A DNA stretch of 64,000 nucleotides from Histomonas meleagridis (taxonomy: Eukaryota > Parabasalia > Tritrichomonadida > Dientamoebidae). The DNA lies in the NCBI GenBank assembly GCA_020186115.1, contig WSYJ01000075.1:186001-250000 (forward strand). The letters run 5' to 3'. The position numbers were made by a program, and so were the translations under genes. A model generated the notes under the pieces. The model saw only the letters and a program-made list of their open reading frames with translations. It was not told where the DNA came from and did no database searches. Position 1 is the first letter of the stretch. Each line of letters opens with the position of its first letter. Positions 10,312-20,318 of this stretch are shown in pieces.

Positions 10312-10633
10312 TTGTTATTGACACATTTGTTTTTTCTTAATATTTTTGGCATTAATTAATTAAGAACTTTTGATGGGGTACCCCTGCCAGTCAGAAAAAA
10401 TTTAAATTAATTCTATTTATGAATAATTTTTATAAATATCGCATATGTTATTATTTTGTATTAGTTTAGCTTATATGTATATATAATAGAATTTCATTTA
10501 GATTCATTGTAGACTAAATACATGTACAATATTTAAGATTATTTTATATATTAAACTTACTCTTTATACAATTTTCTAATAAAAATACGCCTCAATCAGC
10601 AAAAATATTAAATTATACTGTTTATTAAAGTTT
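10312..10633. other. Intergenic
   Basis: AT-rich spacer between the GYF gene and the 3' end of the first ankyrin locus. No gene, RNA or ordered repeat seen; a short GGGGTACCCC palindrome lies at about 10375-10384. Confidence 0.45.
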
Positions 10634-12946
10634 TTACATTTTTTTAATCTTTTGTATTAAATCTAAAACGTGAAATATATAATTCTCAAGAATTAGTTCA
10701 ATTATTTTTTCATGTTTAATTTTTGATGCTAGAGTAAGTACTGTTTCAAATTATTCAAATAACTCCCAAATATTGTTTTGAAATATTAAATTATTTATAC
10801 AAATTTTAAATAAAACATACAATTATTTTTAACATTAATATCAATTCTTTTTTGCTCAAGAAGTAATTTAAATATTTCTATGTGGTCGCTTTGGAATGCT
10901 AACATAAGTGCTGTATTAAATAATCTAAATATTTTCCAAATATTATTTTGAAATATCAAATTATTAAAGAAAATTTTAAATAAAATAAATAAATATCTTT
11001 AGCATTAATATCAATTTCTTCTTGTTCAAGAAGTAATTGAACTATTTCTGTACGACCTTCTTCAGATGCTTTCATAAGTGATGTTTTAAATAATTTAAAT
11101 AATTTCCAAATATTATTTTGAAATATAAAATTACATAATTAAATATCAAATAAAACATATAAGTGTCTTTAGCATTAATATCAATTCCTTCTTGATCAAG
11201 AAGTAATTTAACAATATATATCCGATTAATAAAAGATGCCTTCATAAGTGCGGTTCTAAATAACATAAATAAATTCCAATTATTGTTTTGAAATATGAAA
11301 TTATAAGAATAAATTTCAAATAAAACAAATAAATATTTTTAGCATTTATATCAATTCCTTTATATTCCAGAAGTAATTGAACTATTTCTGTATGACCAAT
11401 ATAAGATGCAATCATAAGTGCTGTTTCATATAATCTAAGCAATTTCCAAATATTATTTTATAATAAAAAGTTAATAAAACAAATACTAAACTAAACGAAT
11501 AAATATTTTTTGCATTAATATCAATTCCTTCATGATTGAGAAGTAATTTAACTGTTTCTATACTACGATTTTGTGTTGCTTTTATTAGTGCTGTGGTAAT
11601 TTATGTAAATAATTTCCAAATATTATAATCAAATAAAAAAATATTAAAATAAATATCAAATATCATAAGCAAATATCCTTAGCATTGATATTAATTCCTT
11701 TTTGTTTTAAAAGTAATTTAACTATTTCAGGGGAATAAGATGCATACATGAGTGCTGTATGAAATAAATTAAGAAATTTCCAAATATTATTCTGAAACAC
11801 GAAACTATTGAAAAAAAAATCAAGAAAATTAGAAAAATATCTTTAGCATTAATATCAATTCCTTCTTTTTCAAGAAGTATAATAACTATTTCTGCATATT
11901 TTTTCCAAGTTGCTTCCATAAGCGCATTTCTAAATTATTTAAATGAATTCCAAATATTATTCTGAAATAATAAATAATCAAAATGAATCCCAAACAAAAT
12001 AAATAAATATTTTTAGCATTAATGTCAATTTTTTCTTGTTTAAGAAGTAGTTTACTTATTTCTATATTTCTTTTCTCTAATGCCCAATTAAGTGCTGTAT
12101 AAAATTATTTAAATAATTTTGAAATAACATTTTGAAATCAAAAATCATTAAAATAAATTTCTTCTTTTGCATTAATATCAATTTCTTCTTTTTCGAGAAG
12201 TAATTTAACTATTTCTATATAATTACATCTAGATGCCCATATAAGTGCTGTATAAAATTATTCAAATAGCCACCAAATATAATTTTGAAATATCAAGTTA
12301 ATAATATAAAATTTGATTTATTTTAATAAATATCTTTGGCATTTATATCAATTCCTTTTTTCTCTAAAAGTAATTGAACCACATCCTTATGACCATTTTT
12401 TGATGCGTATATAAGTGCTGTATAAAATTATTTAAATTGTTTCCAAATATTATTATAAAATATTTTGTTAATAAAATTGATATTAAATAAACTGAATTAA
12501 TATTTTTTTCATTAATATCAATGCCTTCTTGTTCAAGAAGTAATTTAACAGTTTTAACATTAGGATAAGAAGATGCAATCATAAGTGCTGTATTAAATAA
12601 TTTAAATAATTTCCAAATATTATTTTGATATATAAAATTATCAAAACAAATATTAAAGAAAATGTATAAATATCTTTAGCATTAATATCAATTCCTTCTT
12701 GCTCAAGAAGGAATTTAACTATATCAGCATGATCTTTTTTAGATGCATACATAAATATTGTCCAAAGCATCTTAAAAAGACGCCAAATTTTAGCTTAAAA
12801 CATCGTATAATTAAAATAATCTTTAAATAAAACAATTTAGTATCTTTTAAATTAATGTCAATTCCTTCTTTTCCAAGTAATAATTTAACAATTTCTGTAT
12901 ATCTTTTTTTTTTTGCGATTATAAGTGATTTTTGAAACATTATAAA
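10634..12946 (-). repeat. Array of 14 ankyrin units alternating with fixed-length inserts
   Basis: Counting from the codon after the Lys-Asp/Asn pair to the Thr-Ala-Leu of the next unit, 11 inserts are 80 nt, one is 79 and one is 63. The 3' end of the insert is the best conserved part: a TTTGG-like core lies 21 nt before the next ankyrin unit in nearly every copy. The DNA of the units has diverged substantially, while the protein pattern is kept. Confidence 0.7.
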
Positions 12947-14170
12947 TTATTTCCAAATATCATTTGAAAAATTCAAATAAAACAAGTAAAAATTTTGAAA
13001 AATGTTATTACTTCCTTCTTGCTGTAATATATATTTTACAAGTTCAAAATTTCCTGATTCAGTTGAATTGATTAATATATTATTTGGTAAATGTGTTCCT
13101 AGGAAACACTTAGTAAAAAATAAATTCCCAAGTTTTGCGGATTCATTAATCATATCAGACTTGATTTTCATTCCACTTTCTTTTAAATATAATAAAAGTT
13201 CATAGTTATGATATAAAATACATTTTTTCCCTAATAACCTGATATTTTTTATTGGGACTATTTTATTTTCATATAGATATTTAAATATATCATTTCGATG
13301 AAATTTAATTACTGTTTCATATGCATTTTTAAATGATGAATGATTTTGTTCACATAAATGAAATATCTCCAAATTTCCTCCTGCTATTGCATATTTAACA
13401 GTATTAAAAACATTTGCACCATTCATAAGTAAATACTTAAAGCATTTTATTGATCCAAAAAATGCTGCATAATCAATTAATGTAACATTTTTTTTGTTAA
13501 TATATGAACATCTTTCATAAAGTGATGGCGCAATTGTTTGATCAAAATCAAAATTAGGTTGCGATGCTATTTCTTGAAGGTTATCGATTTCATCATTTCG
13601 AATTATTTTTGCTATTTCATTGGGATTAACTCCTTCATCTATTAATTTCTTATGAAGTTCCCAGTCATTTTTTGAAAGTTCTTCAAAATTCCCTAGAATT
13701 TGTTTTATATCATCATTTAAAATTAATTTTTTAATTTCTTTTTCAGTTAAATAATGTATAAAATATGGATTAGTTTTATTTTGAAGAATAGTTGGCTTTA
13801 TTAAATTAGCTTTAATCATTTGGTTAAGAATATAATATGATTCTTGGGTTTTTTTAGCAAGAAGAAATTCTGTAAATATGACTAAAATTTTATTTTTGTT
13901 TTGTTTTTCTTCGAAATTTTCAATTTCTTTCAAAATTTTTAAATAAACATCAAAATGTTTATGCTGTATTTTAAAACATATATAAATTATTTGAGCAATA
14001 ATAATGTTAAAAGAATAATAATTATCTTGACATTTATTGATTATCGTAATTTCTGTTTTTGCAACATTTTCCTTATTTAAATTAATAATTAGTTGTTCAA
14101 TTGATGTTAGCGTATCCATTTCGTTTTGGTGATTTTTATTAATGTCTTTTAATTTTTTTTGTTCATTCAT
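10634..14170 (-). CDS. DUF3447/ankyrin protein, locus 1, with inserts between repeats
   Basis: From ATG 14170 a 407-residue frame runs without break to TAA 12947-12949. It contains a helical N-terminal region, then LYERCSYINKKNVTLIDYAAF and FKYLLMNGANV, the hallmark of trichomonad DUF3447 proteins fused to ankyrin repeats. Downstream are 14 further ankyrin units (consensus TALMIASxxGHTEIVKLLL then EQEGIDINAKD), each about 30 codons without a stop. The last unit ends naturally with TAA at 10634-10636 after residues LIQKIKKM. The units are separated by AT-rich inserts, mostly exactly 80 nt, that break the frame each time. No consistent GT-AG borders are present. The product is probably a cytoplasmic scaffold; its function is unknown. 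If the inserts are not removed the functional product is only the first 407 residues. The given end assumes that the array belongs to the gene. Confidence 0.6.
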
Positions 14171-14456
14171 TATTTAATTACTGAAAACCGATAAATCGAT
14201 AAAATCTCAAAGAAAAACAAACGATGAAACTTTTTGAAAATTAATAACTCTTTTCATGCCATAGATTATAATATCGAAATTATCACCAATATTTTGATAT
14301 GTTACAATGTGAAAAGTAAAACAAATTCCATTTCCACTGCTCAAAAGCGTTCACTCACAAAACGCCGTCGTTGCATTGAGAGTTCAGTAAACGATATAAA
14401 TTATCAGTGCTTTACATTGTGTAAATGATGTTACATTTGTAATGTATATGAACTTT

Positions 14457-16775
14457 TTAAGAAATTTGTTTTTCGATCTGAAGTCTTTCAGCGCTTGATC
14501 TCACATAACTCAATAGCATTTTCGCCTCTTTCTTCTTCCCGCTATCAGCCAAATCCAAGATTAGTTCGCACAAATCCTCTTGGTTTGCGCCCTTTGCCGC
14601 TTCCTTCATAAGGTCCTCCTTGTTATTTCTAATTGCCACATCCACAGCTCTTCCGAGCACTTCGTCTGGTGCCATTTTCAGTGCCTTTGCAGCTGCCATT
14701 GCATTCTTCAGTTCGAATTTAGCTTCGAGGATATTTTCGAACAGTTTATATGCGGTCAGGTCAGGCGTGTACTCGATTTTATACTTCGCGGCTGTTTCTT
14801 TAAGGTCGTTAATCCTATCATATATTTCGGAATCTTTCGACGTTTTATCCTTTTTAGCTTCTTCGCGGATGTTCTTTAAGTCTTCTCCTTTCATATAACG
14901 ACAATAGCGCGCATCACGTACAGAGCCACTTTTCAGTAATAAGTCTGCAACATCTGTTTCATCTGGATGAATTTGTAGCCAACAATGCAACGCGATCTTA
15001 TGCTGCGATATACATTGACGGACTATGTCATCTTGCTTTTGTTCTGTCGCTGTGTTTAAGACATATGTTATTAATGATGTATCATTCGAGTTAACAGCTG
15101 CTTCAACTGCAGCTCCCCATTGTCCTTGCCGAATTAATAATGGAACTGAATGCGACTTAACTTTGTTCTCGTGTAAGAGGCCTAACGCTAATTCTTTCTT
15201 TTGTGGGTCATTTAATTCATCCGCTAAATCAAACGCTGTCGTTGCTAATTCGACATAATCGAAGTTAAAGCCATTGTTAGTAATTCGTTGGATGATTTCT
15301 GTTGGTGAAGCACTAGAACGTATCATACAATTAGCCCAATGCGTATATACAAGTTCTTCATAATCATTGATAAATTCAGCTATACGAATAGCATAAAAAT
15401 GCATAAAACGATTACATAAACGTAATAATAACCTCTGATATCCCAAACTCATAAGTTGCGATTCTGTCATGGGCATGTTAACGGGCTCCTTGGCAAGATT
15501 CGACGTGATTTTGATGTGCGCAATCGTTTCTGAATATTCTTGTGTATTATAGTTCTCTATTTTGTTCTTATACTTAGATACACAAAGCAAAAGTGATCGT
15601 ATAAAGTCTTGGTTACGATAGAACTTACAACAATCGAGACAACCTTCAATAGCTTTTGGTAAATCAGAACCCATTTCAACTAATGGATCACTAATAACAA
15701 AGGAACGTGGATTACTAACTGCTGAGAAGAAACGAAAAGATGGCGATTTTTCATCTTGCTCAATAAAATCTAGGGGTGCCCCAATCACTTCACGGAAATA
15801 CCAAATGTTGTTATGAGAGATAATACGCGCACCATCAGGTTCTGTGGTAAAGATACATCCCTTTTCCATTGGCCAGGTGAGAATTTTATTGGTGTTACCA
15901 AGCATTATCATTTCATCATCGGTTGATATTAAAACAGAACTATCTCCACACCACATCGCACACTTTACAGCAATTCCATCGATTTGGAGTCGAACAAATG
16001 AACGGTTGAAGGTTGATGTACAAATGTATATTGAATCTTGACAAAGTACAAGAGCTAATTGTTTGTTAGCACTAAAGTGCATCGACATAATTTCGTCTGG
16101 GAAGTTGACACTTTGAACATTACCTTGCTGAATGCAAACAAGCATGTATTCAAATGTTTCTGGTTTGGTTGCATAGCCCCATATGATGAAACCATGCTCG
16201 TCGTTGGGTGGGAGAATGGCAATGTTCTTTAAGTTTGTGACTAACATTGAATTTTCGCCAACTTCTTCAGCAAATTCTTCAACTTCCATTGTTGTAAAGT
16301 TTTTGACATGGATTACTTTACCTGAAAACGTAATAAGGAATAAGCCATAATCATAAAATGCTGAAGTAATAATATATTCACCTTGACAAATTATCTTTGA
16401 TTCAATTTTATTTCCTCTTTGATCCATTGCAAACAACTCATTGTGTTCATAGAGAATAAGAATAATTTCTTCTGGAGTGATAAAGAAATCTTTGATTGGT
16501 GATGGAACTGGTGAAGGAATTTTTCGGATAAAGTTTAGGCAAGAATCATATAGCGCGATGAAATTTTCATTATCCCCTGACTTGTGTATAACACCAATAC
16601 AACCACCTTCTGGAGCAGCTCTAATTATATCATATTCGAAATTGATATTCGAAGAAAAATGAGAATCTGGTGGAAGAGGCTCAGATCTAAGTTTTTCTTT
16701 AATAAACGTTGCCCCTGAAAAGTCATATTTATCAAGCATTAATCTTTGCGCGAAGGATTTTTTCTTTGACTCCAT
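14457..16775 (-). CDS. VPS16, core subunit of HOPS/CORVET
   Basis: A 772-residue protein counted from the first ATG (16775); the open frame extends eight codons further to a GTG. The order matches Vps16. An N-terminal beta-propeller of about residues 30-370 includes DKYDFSGATFIKEKLR and GGCIGVIHKSG, then SFVISDPLVEMGSDLPKAI leads into a helical C-terminal domain of about residues 420-770 rich in alpha-solenoid helices. The length is close to the usual 800-840. Vps16 joins Vps11, Vps18 and Vps33 in the tethering complexes that drive endosome and lysosome fusion. Its stop overlaps a TAAA. Neighbours include a VPS9 protein, which activates Rab5 in the same pathway, but it is on the other strand. 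Confidence 0.9.
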   Translation of the reverse strand: MESKKKSFAQRLMLDKYDFSGATFIKEKLRSEPLPPDSHFSSNINFEYDIIRAAPEGGCIGVIHKSGDNENFIALYDSCLNFIRKIPSPVPSPIKDFFITPEEIILILYEHNELFAMDQRGNKIESKIICQGEYIITSAFYDYGLFLITFSGKVIHVKNFTTMEVEEFAEEVGENSMLVTNLKNIAILPPNDEHGFIIWGYATKPETFEYMLVCIQQGNVQSVNFPDEIMSMHFSANKQLALVLCQDSIYICTSTFNRSFVRLQIDGIAVKCAMWCGDSSVLISTDDEMIMLGNTNKILTWPMEKGCIFTTEPDGARIISHNNIWYFREVIGAPLDFIEQDEKSPSFRFFSAVSNPRSFVISDPLVEMGSDLPKAIEGCLDCCKFYRNQDFIRSLLLCVSKYKNKIENYNTQEYSETIAHIKITSNLAKEPVNMPMTESQLMSLGYQRLLLRLCNRFMHFYAIRIAEFINDYEELVYTHWANCMIRSSASPTEIIQRITNNGFNFDYVELATTAFDLADELNDPQKKELALGLLHENKVKSHSVPLLIRQGQWGAAVEAAVNSNDTSLITYVLNTATEQKQDDIVRQCISQHKIALHCWLQIHPDETDVADLLLKSGSVRDARYCRYMKGEDLKNIREEAKKDKTSKDSEIYDRINDLKETAAKYKIEYTPDLTAYKLFENILEAKFELKNAMAAAKALKMAPDEVLGRAVDVAIRNNKEDLMKEAAKGANQEDLCELILDLADSGKKKEAKMLLSYVRSSAERLQIEKQIS

Positions 16776-17168
16776 TTTGCCACGAAACTGATCTGACACT
16801 TTTTTACTGCGCGCTAAGAAATACTCTTTTTGCTATTACTTTTCAATGCATTGTAAAACTTCAATAAAATGAAAATATCTTTAAAAATACTTCAAAAATT
16901 AGAAAATAACATATCTCTAAGTGGAGTGTTTTTATTATAAATAAATATATTCTTGAAAATATCTAAAAAATATCGAAATTTCTTATTTTGATTCATCATT
17001 TGAGACATAATGATTATTTCAAGATTGATGATAATGTAACGCATCTATTGTTATTCAACACATTTTTAATAAGTAATATTGGTTAACTGGTTTAATTTTC
17101 ATCTCTTAATAAAGAAGTGGACGTTAAATGAGAAACTTCAGTTAATCCACGACAAAAAAATTGATTTG
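16776..17168. other. Divergent intergenic region
   Basis: Spacer between the VPS16 start (minus) and the VPS9 gene (plus). A GC-rich spot TACTGCGCGCTAAG lies just upstream of VPS16 (about 16806-16819). The plus-strand open frame of the next gene extends back to a TTG at 17079 without an ATG. Confidence 0.4.
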
Positions 17169-18446
17169 ATGCAAATACAAGATTTAAATTCAATGAAAAA
17201 GGCAGAAATGAGCCCTCTGATTCATTGGCTTGCAGAACATAAAAACTTTATTCGTTTTTTTCAGATTGAGATTCCACAAATAATCACAGAAAATGAAACG
17301 TGGGAGTCCACAATTAACAATTGCCATACAAAATTATCGACTTTCCTTAACACAAAGATGGCAAAATTATTTCCAGAACAACCATCATTTAATGAAATCG
17401 CTCCATATATAATACCTTCTCATTATCTTATTCATGTACATTATGCTGTACAATATCTTATTTTCAAAGCTAAAGTAGTTTCTTATACCAAGTCACTTGC
17501 AGTTTGTAATGAATTACTCAATGTTTTGGAAGAATCATCTAAAATTCAAACAAATGAACTTTTGTTTTTTGACGAGGAAGGTTTATTCCATGAGTTCTTA
17601 CTTGACCCTGAACAAATTGAGATACTCAATAATTTTGACATCAAAATAATAAATTCTATTTCTTCATTAACTCTTACATTTGATAAAAATCTTCAAAGCC
17701 AACGATCCCTTTTTCTTCAAACCGTGCAATCTCTTATGTTATTTTATGATAAGAAAGAAGAATTTTTGCCAATGACACCAATACAAGAATCATTTGAACA
17801 ATTTTTTTTTCATCCGAACTTTTATTTTCATGACGAAATTATTTCAACACTTGAGCTTAAAGGGAATTCTTTTGCTGTTGGGTGCATTGAGTTATTTAAT
17901 AAAATTGTTACCACTTTTCAAATAAGTGATTCAATTGAAGCTCATATTTTTTCATTTGCATTTTATCGTGCAATGTTTGATGAATATAATTGGATAAATC
18001 CAGAACATATTAATTCTTTTAGTTCACGAAATTTTTGTATTTCTAAATCTGGAATTCCATTTGATTTACTTCCAGAACATTCAGAAAATGAATCATTTCT
18101 TCAAATTGCGAAAAAATGCGAAATATTACAAAGTGCAGTTAACGAAATTAATGCGTTTGTATTATATAATTCGCCAATTGATATTTTGGCTGGTGTTTAT
18201 AGAGCTTTAACTCAATTAAGAAAATATGTTTCAGATAAATATGGGGCTGAAACTTCATTTGCATTTGATACTACATTTGGTTTGTTCGTGTTTTGTTTTT
18301 TGGCTTCAGATGTTCCAAATTTTAATGCGTTGTTTGATTATTTAGATACGTTTTTACCAGAGACTGAATTGTCAGGTCAAATGCAATACGCAAAGGCGAC
18401 AATAATAGCAGTTAGAAAACATCTAAATACAATCACTGAAAAATAA
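17169..18446 (+). CDS. VPS9-domain protein, probable Rab5-type GEF
   Basis: A 425-residue protein from the first in-frame ATG (17169); the frame is open 30 more codons upstream but only to a TTG, and part of that stretch (WTLNEKLQLIHDKK) looks coding, so the true start is uncertain. The C-terminal third fits the VPS9 fold: NSPIDILAGVYRAL, then FAFDTTFGLFVFCFLASDVP, FNALFDYLDTFLP, and GQMQYAKATIIAVRKHL, which correspond to the helices that open Rab5/Rab21 nucleotide pockets. The catalytic Asp/Tyr pair is represented by DTTFG and QMQYA. The rest is helical with no known domain. VPS9 proteins are numerous in trichomonads. A role in endosome entry is inferred from the family. Confidence 0.65.
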   Translation: MQIQDLNSMKKAEMSPLIHWLAEHKNFIRFFQIEIPQIITENETWESTINNCHTKLSTFLNTKMAKLFPEQPSFNEIAPYIIPSHYLIHVHYAVQYLIFKAKVVSYTKSLAVCNELLNVLEESSKIQTNELLFFDEEGLFHEFLLDPEQIEILNNFDIKIINSISSLTLTFDKNLQSQRSLFLQTVQSLMLFYDKKEEFLPMTPIQESFEQFFFHPNFYFHDEIISTLELKGNSFAVGCIELFNKIVTTFQISDSIEAHIFSFAFYRAMFDEYNWINPEHINSFSSRNFCISKSGIPFDLLPEHSENESFLQIAKKCEILQSAVNEINAFVLYNSPIDILAGVYRALTQLRKYVSDKYGAETSFAFDTTFGLFVFCFLASDVPNFNALFDYLDTFLPETELSGQMQYAKATIIAVRKHLNTITEK

Positions 18447-18746
18447 TTTTTTATTGTGATTAATAAAATTTGTTTTAAGTGTTAAAAATACTTCTTAGGA
18501 TGAATGTTGATAATTATTATATAATTATATAATTTTATTTCGATTAAATCATTTAGATGATTTCTCGAAAAAAGTTTCTTTAAAGGATAAGTCGAGTACA
18601 TCTTTAAATGTAAAATGCATGGTAAAGCAATAATTTTTACCTTAATTATGAGGAAGTTTCTTATAAAGTAAAATTGACTATGTCATGTTCGTTAATTATG
18701 AGCCCGTTTAATTTCATCAAGAACTTTTTGTTGGCACTGGATTCAT
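18447..18746. other. Intergenic
   Basis: 300 bp of AT-rich DNA between two plus-strand genes. Nothing beyond homopolymer runs is seen. Confidence 0.45.
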
Positions 18747-19136
18747 ATGAATGAGGAAGAGATTTATTCAATTGTAAAGGGGTTAAGATGGCCAAATAAT
18801 AGCTTTGGGTACCTTTTAACTTCAGAAGAAGAATATCCCACTTATCGTGATTTAGCAAAAATGTTTAAGGCAAAAAGAATTCTTCAGGACATGACATGGT
18901 GTAAAGCTCAATGCATAGAGGCACTTGGTGGTATTGAAGAAGTTCAAAAATTCCTAGGTAATCAAGAACCTCCACCTAACCAAATCTTGTTAGAAGCAGA
19001 AAAAGAGCTTGCTATTCAGGAAGAAATAACTTCACAAATCAAAAGCATTTCGAAAGGTCTTTCTCAAACCATTAAAAGTGTTTTGAGTGAAAGCGAAGAA
19101 TCACATTTATCTCAACAGAAACGATTGTTTGAATAA
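18747..19136 (+). CDS. Hypothetical 129-residue protein
   Basis: An intact ATG-to-stop frame. The N-terminal half (about residues 1-75) is compact and mixed helical (YSIVKGLRWPNNSFGYLL). The C-terminal half is a polar helix with heptad-like spacing (LLEAEKELAIQEEITSQI), probably coiled coil. No family recognised. It faces the next gene tail to tail with only 5 bp between the two stop codons, and both stops overlap TAAA, which supports both as real genes. Confidence 0.55.
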   Translation: MNEEEIYSIVKGLRWPNNSFGYLLTSEEEYPTYRDLAKMFKAKRILQDMTWCKAQCIEALGGIEEVQKFLGNQEPPPNQILLEAEKELAIQEEITSQIKSISKGLSQTIKSVLSESEESHLSQQKRLFE

Positions 19137-19141
19137 AATAT

Positions 19142-19855
19142 TTAGGGAATATGTATCGATTTAAAAGTTGTGAAGCCATCTTTTTGAGGAAAGAAGCCCG
19201 GGTGGTTGCTCGTAAGATTGCTTCTGATTTCTTGAAAAGGCATTCTGAGTGAACTCTGATTATTATTTGTCAAATTAGAACCAAACTGTACATGAGAATT
19301 TTGTTTTGGCCTTGGACTCATTGAGCCACGATTTGTAGTATATGCTGGATTAGGATTTCCGTATGGCGGTGGTGAGTAATTCTGATTCTGTTGAGTAAAC
19401 ACAGAATTTTTCGCAAAAGAACTTCTTATAGGAGATCCGTATGATGTGAAAACAGATTTTTGCCGATTGTCGAAAGATGGTGAATAATTTTGATTCCAAC
19501 GGGTTGGTGTTATATCACTTTTTTGAGTTGGAGAAGACCAGAAGTTTGAGGTTTGATCAAACTTCATTTCACGAGTTGCAGGATCAATTCTTTTTTCTAT
19601 TTGAGCTGCATATGCAAGACATTCTGCTTGTGCTCTTTTTCTTTCTATTAAAAGAGCTGCATCTTGAAGGTCTAGTTGTATAAGATGATCATTTCTTTGT
19701 TCTTCAAGGTATCTTCTTCTTTGAAGTAATTTGATATAATTTGCTGATTGACTTCTCCTCCATTGTAAAGCACTACTGATATCATCTGAAAATGACGCTA
19801 ATTCGTTAAGGCTTGGTCCTTTAAAATATTCTGTTATTGGAAGCTCATCCCCCAT
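19142..19855 (-). CDS. Hypothetical protein, coiled coil plus Gln/Asn/Pro-rich tail
   Basis: A 237-residue protein from ATG 19855; a longer open frame reaches a TTG 13 codons upstream. Residues 1-20 are acidic and aromatic (MGDELPITEYFKGPSLNELA). Residues about 25-95 form a charged coiled coil (RRRYLEEQRNDHLIQL, IERKRAQAECLAYAAQ). From about residue 105 the sequence is low-complexity, rich in Asn, Ser, Gln and Pro, with repeated NQNYSP. No domain recognised. It is convergent with the 129-residue gene, with stop codons 5 bp apart. Confidence 0.55.
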   Translation of the reverse strand: MGDELPITEYFKGPSLNELASFSDDISSALQWRRSQSANYIKLLQRRRYLEEQRNDHLIQLDLQDAALLIERKRAQAECLAYAAQIEKRIDPATREMKFDQTSNFWSSPTQKSDITPTRWNQNYSPSFDNRQKSVFTSYGSPIRSSFAKNSVFTQQNQNYSPPPYGNPNPAYTTNRGSMSPRPKQNSHVQFGSNLTNNNQSSLRMPFQEIRSNLTSNHPGFFPQKDGFTTFKSIHIP

Positions 19856-19909
19856 TTGGGATTTAAATGTACGTTTAACAATCAAAGAAAGCAAAAAGTG
19901 ACAAAAGAT

Positions 19910-20269
19910 TTATTTATGCAAATATATAGAAACAGCATTCATTGAACGATTGTTTGATTGTCTTTCTTGGCCTGGCGTAATGGGAATAATAAAATCTGTT
20001 GTTTCAACTGTGCTAGTTGTGACATCAGCTTTAATTTCTGGATGAGCTTTTTGAATCATAACACCAACCTTCAAAGCTTTGTAGTTTGCAGCACCAAGGG
20101 AATGAAGATTAACAAAGCCAAATTTGTGGATCTTTTTTTCGATTATGGGAATAATTGAATTTAAAGAAATATCTTTGGTGAAATAAACATCTGTCTCTTT
20201 TTTTGCTTCATGTGTTACTTGTCCACGTATACGAATTGATGAAGGTGCTTGCAAAGAAATTTCGCTCAT
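19910..20269 (-). CDS. Alba-family nucleic-acid-binding protein
   Basis: A 119-residue protein with ATG start. Residues about 10-105 match the Alba fold: opening strand IRIRGQ, helix with SIIPIIEKKIHKFG, the characteristic VNLHSLGAANYKALKVGVMI, and a closing strand VETTDFIIP. Alba proteins bind DNA or RNA; in eukaryotes they include RNase P/MRP subunits and mRNA-binding proteins. Which of these roles applies cannot be told from the sequence. Two ACCGTT elements lie 15 and 44 bp upstream of the ATG. Confidence 0.7.
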   Translation of the reverse strand: MSEISLQAPSSIRIRGQVTHEAKKETDVYFTKDISLNSIIPIIEKKIHKFGFVNLHSLGAANYKALKVGVMIQKAHPEIKADVTTSTVETTDFIIPITPGQERQSNNRSMNAVSIYLHK

Positions 20270-20283
20270 GTTCTCGAAAATTG

Positions 20284-20318
20284 ACCGTTAATTAATCCTT
20301 TTCATCCAAACGACCGTT
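20284..20318 (-). promoter_or_regulatory. Paired TAACGGTC-type boxes upstream of the Alba gene
   Basis: ACCGTT occurs at 20284-20289 and again at 20313-20318, 29 bp apart, reading as AACGGT toward the Alba gene. They match the half-sites of the palindrome at 4526-4543. A Myb-type promoter role is inferred. Confidence 0.4.

Noticed and set aside
10634-12946. Ordinary spliceosomal introns between the ankyrin units
   Set aside because: Most inserts lack GT at the 5' side and several lack AG at the 3' side; the trichomonad 3' motif ACTAACACACAG is absent.
14580-14879. Plus-strand frames inside VPS16
   Set aside because: Shadows of a well-conserved minus-strand gene.
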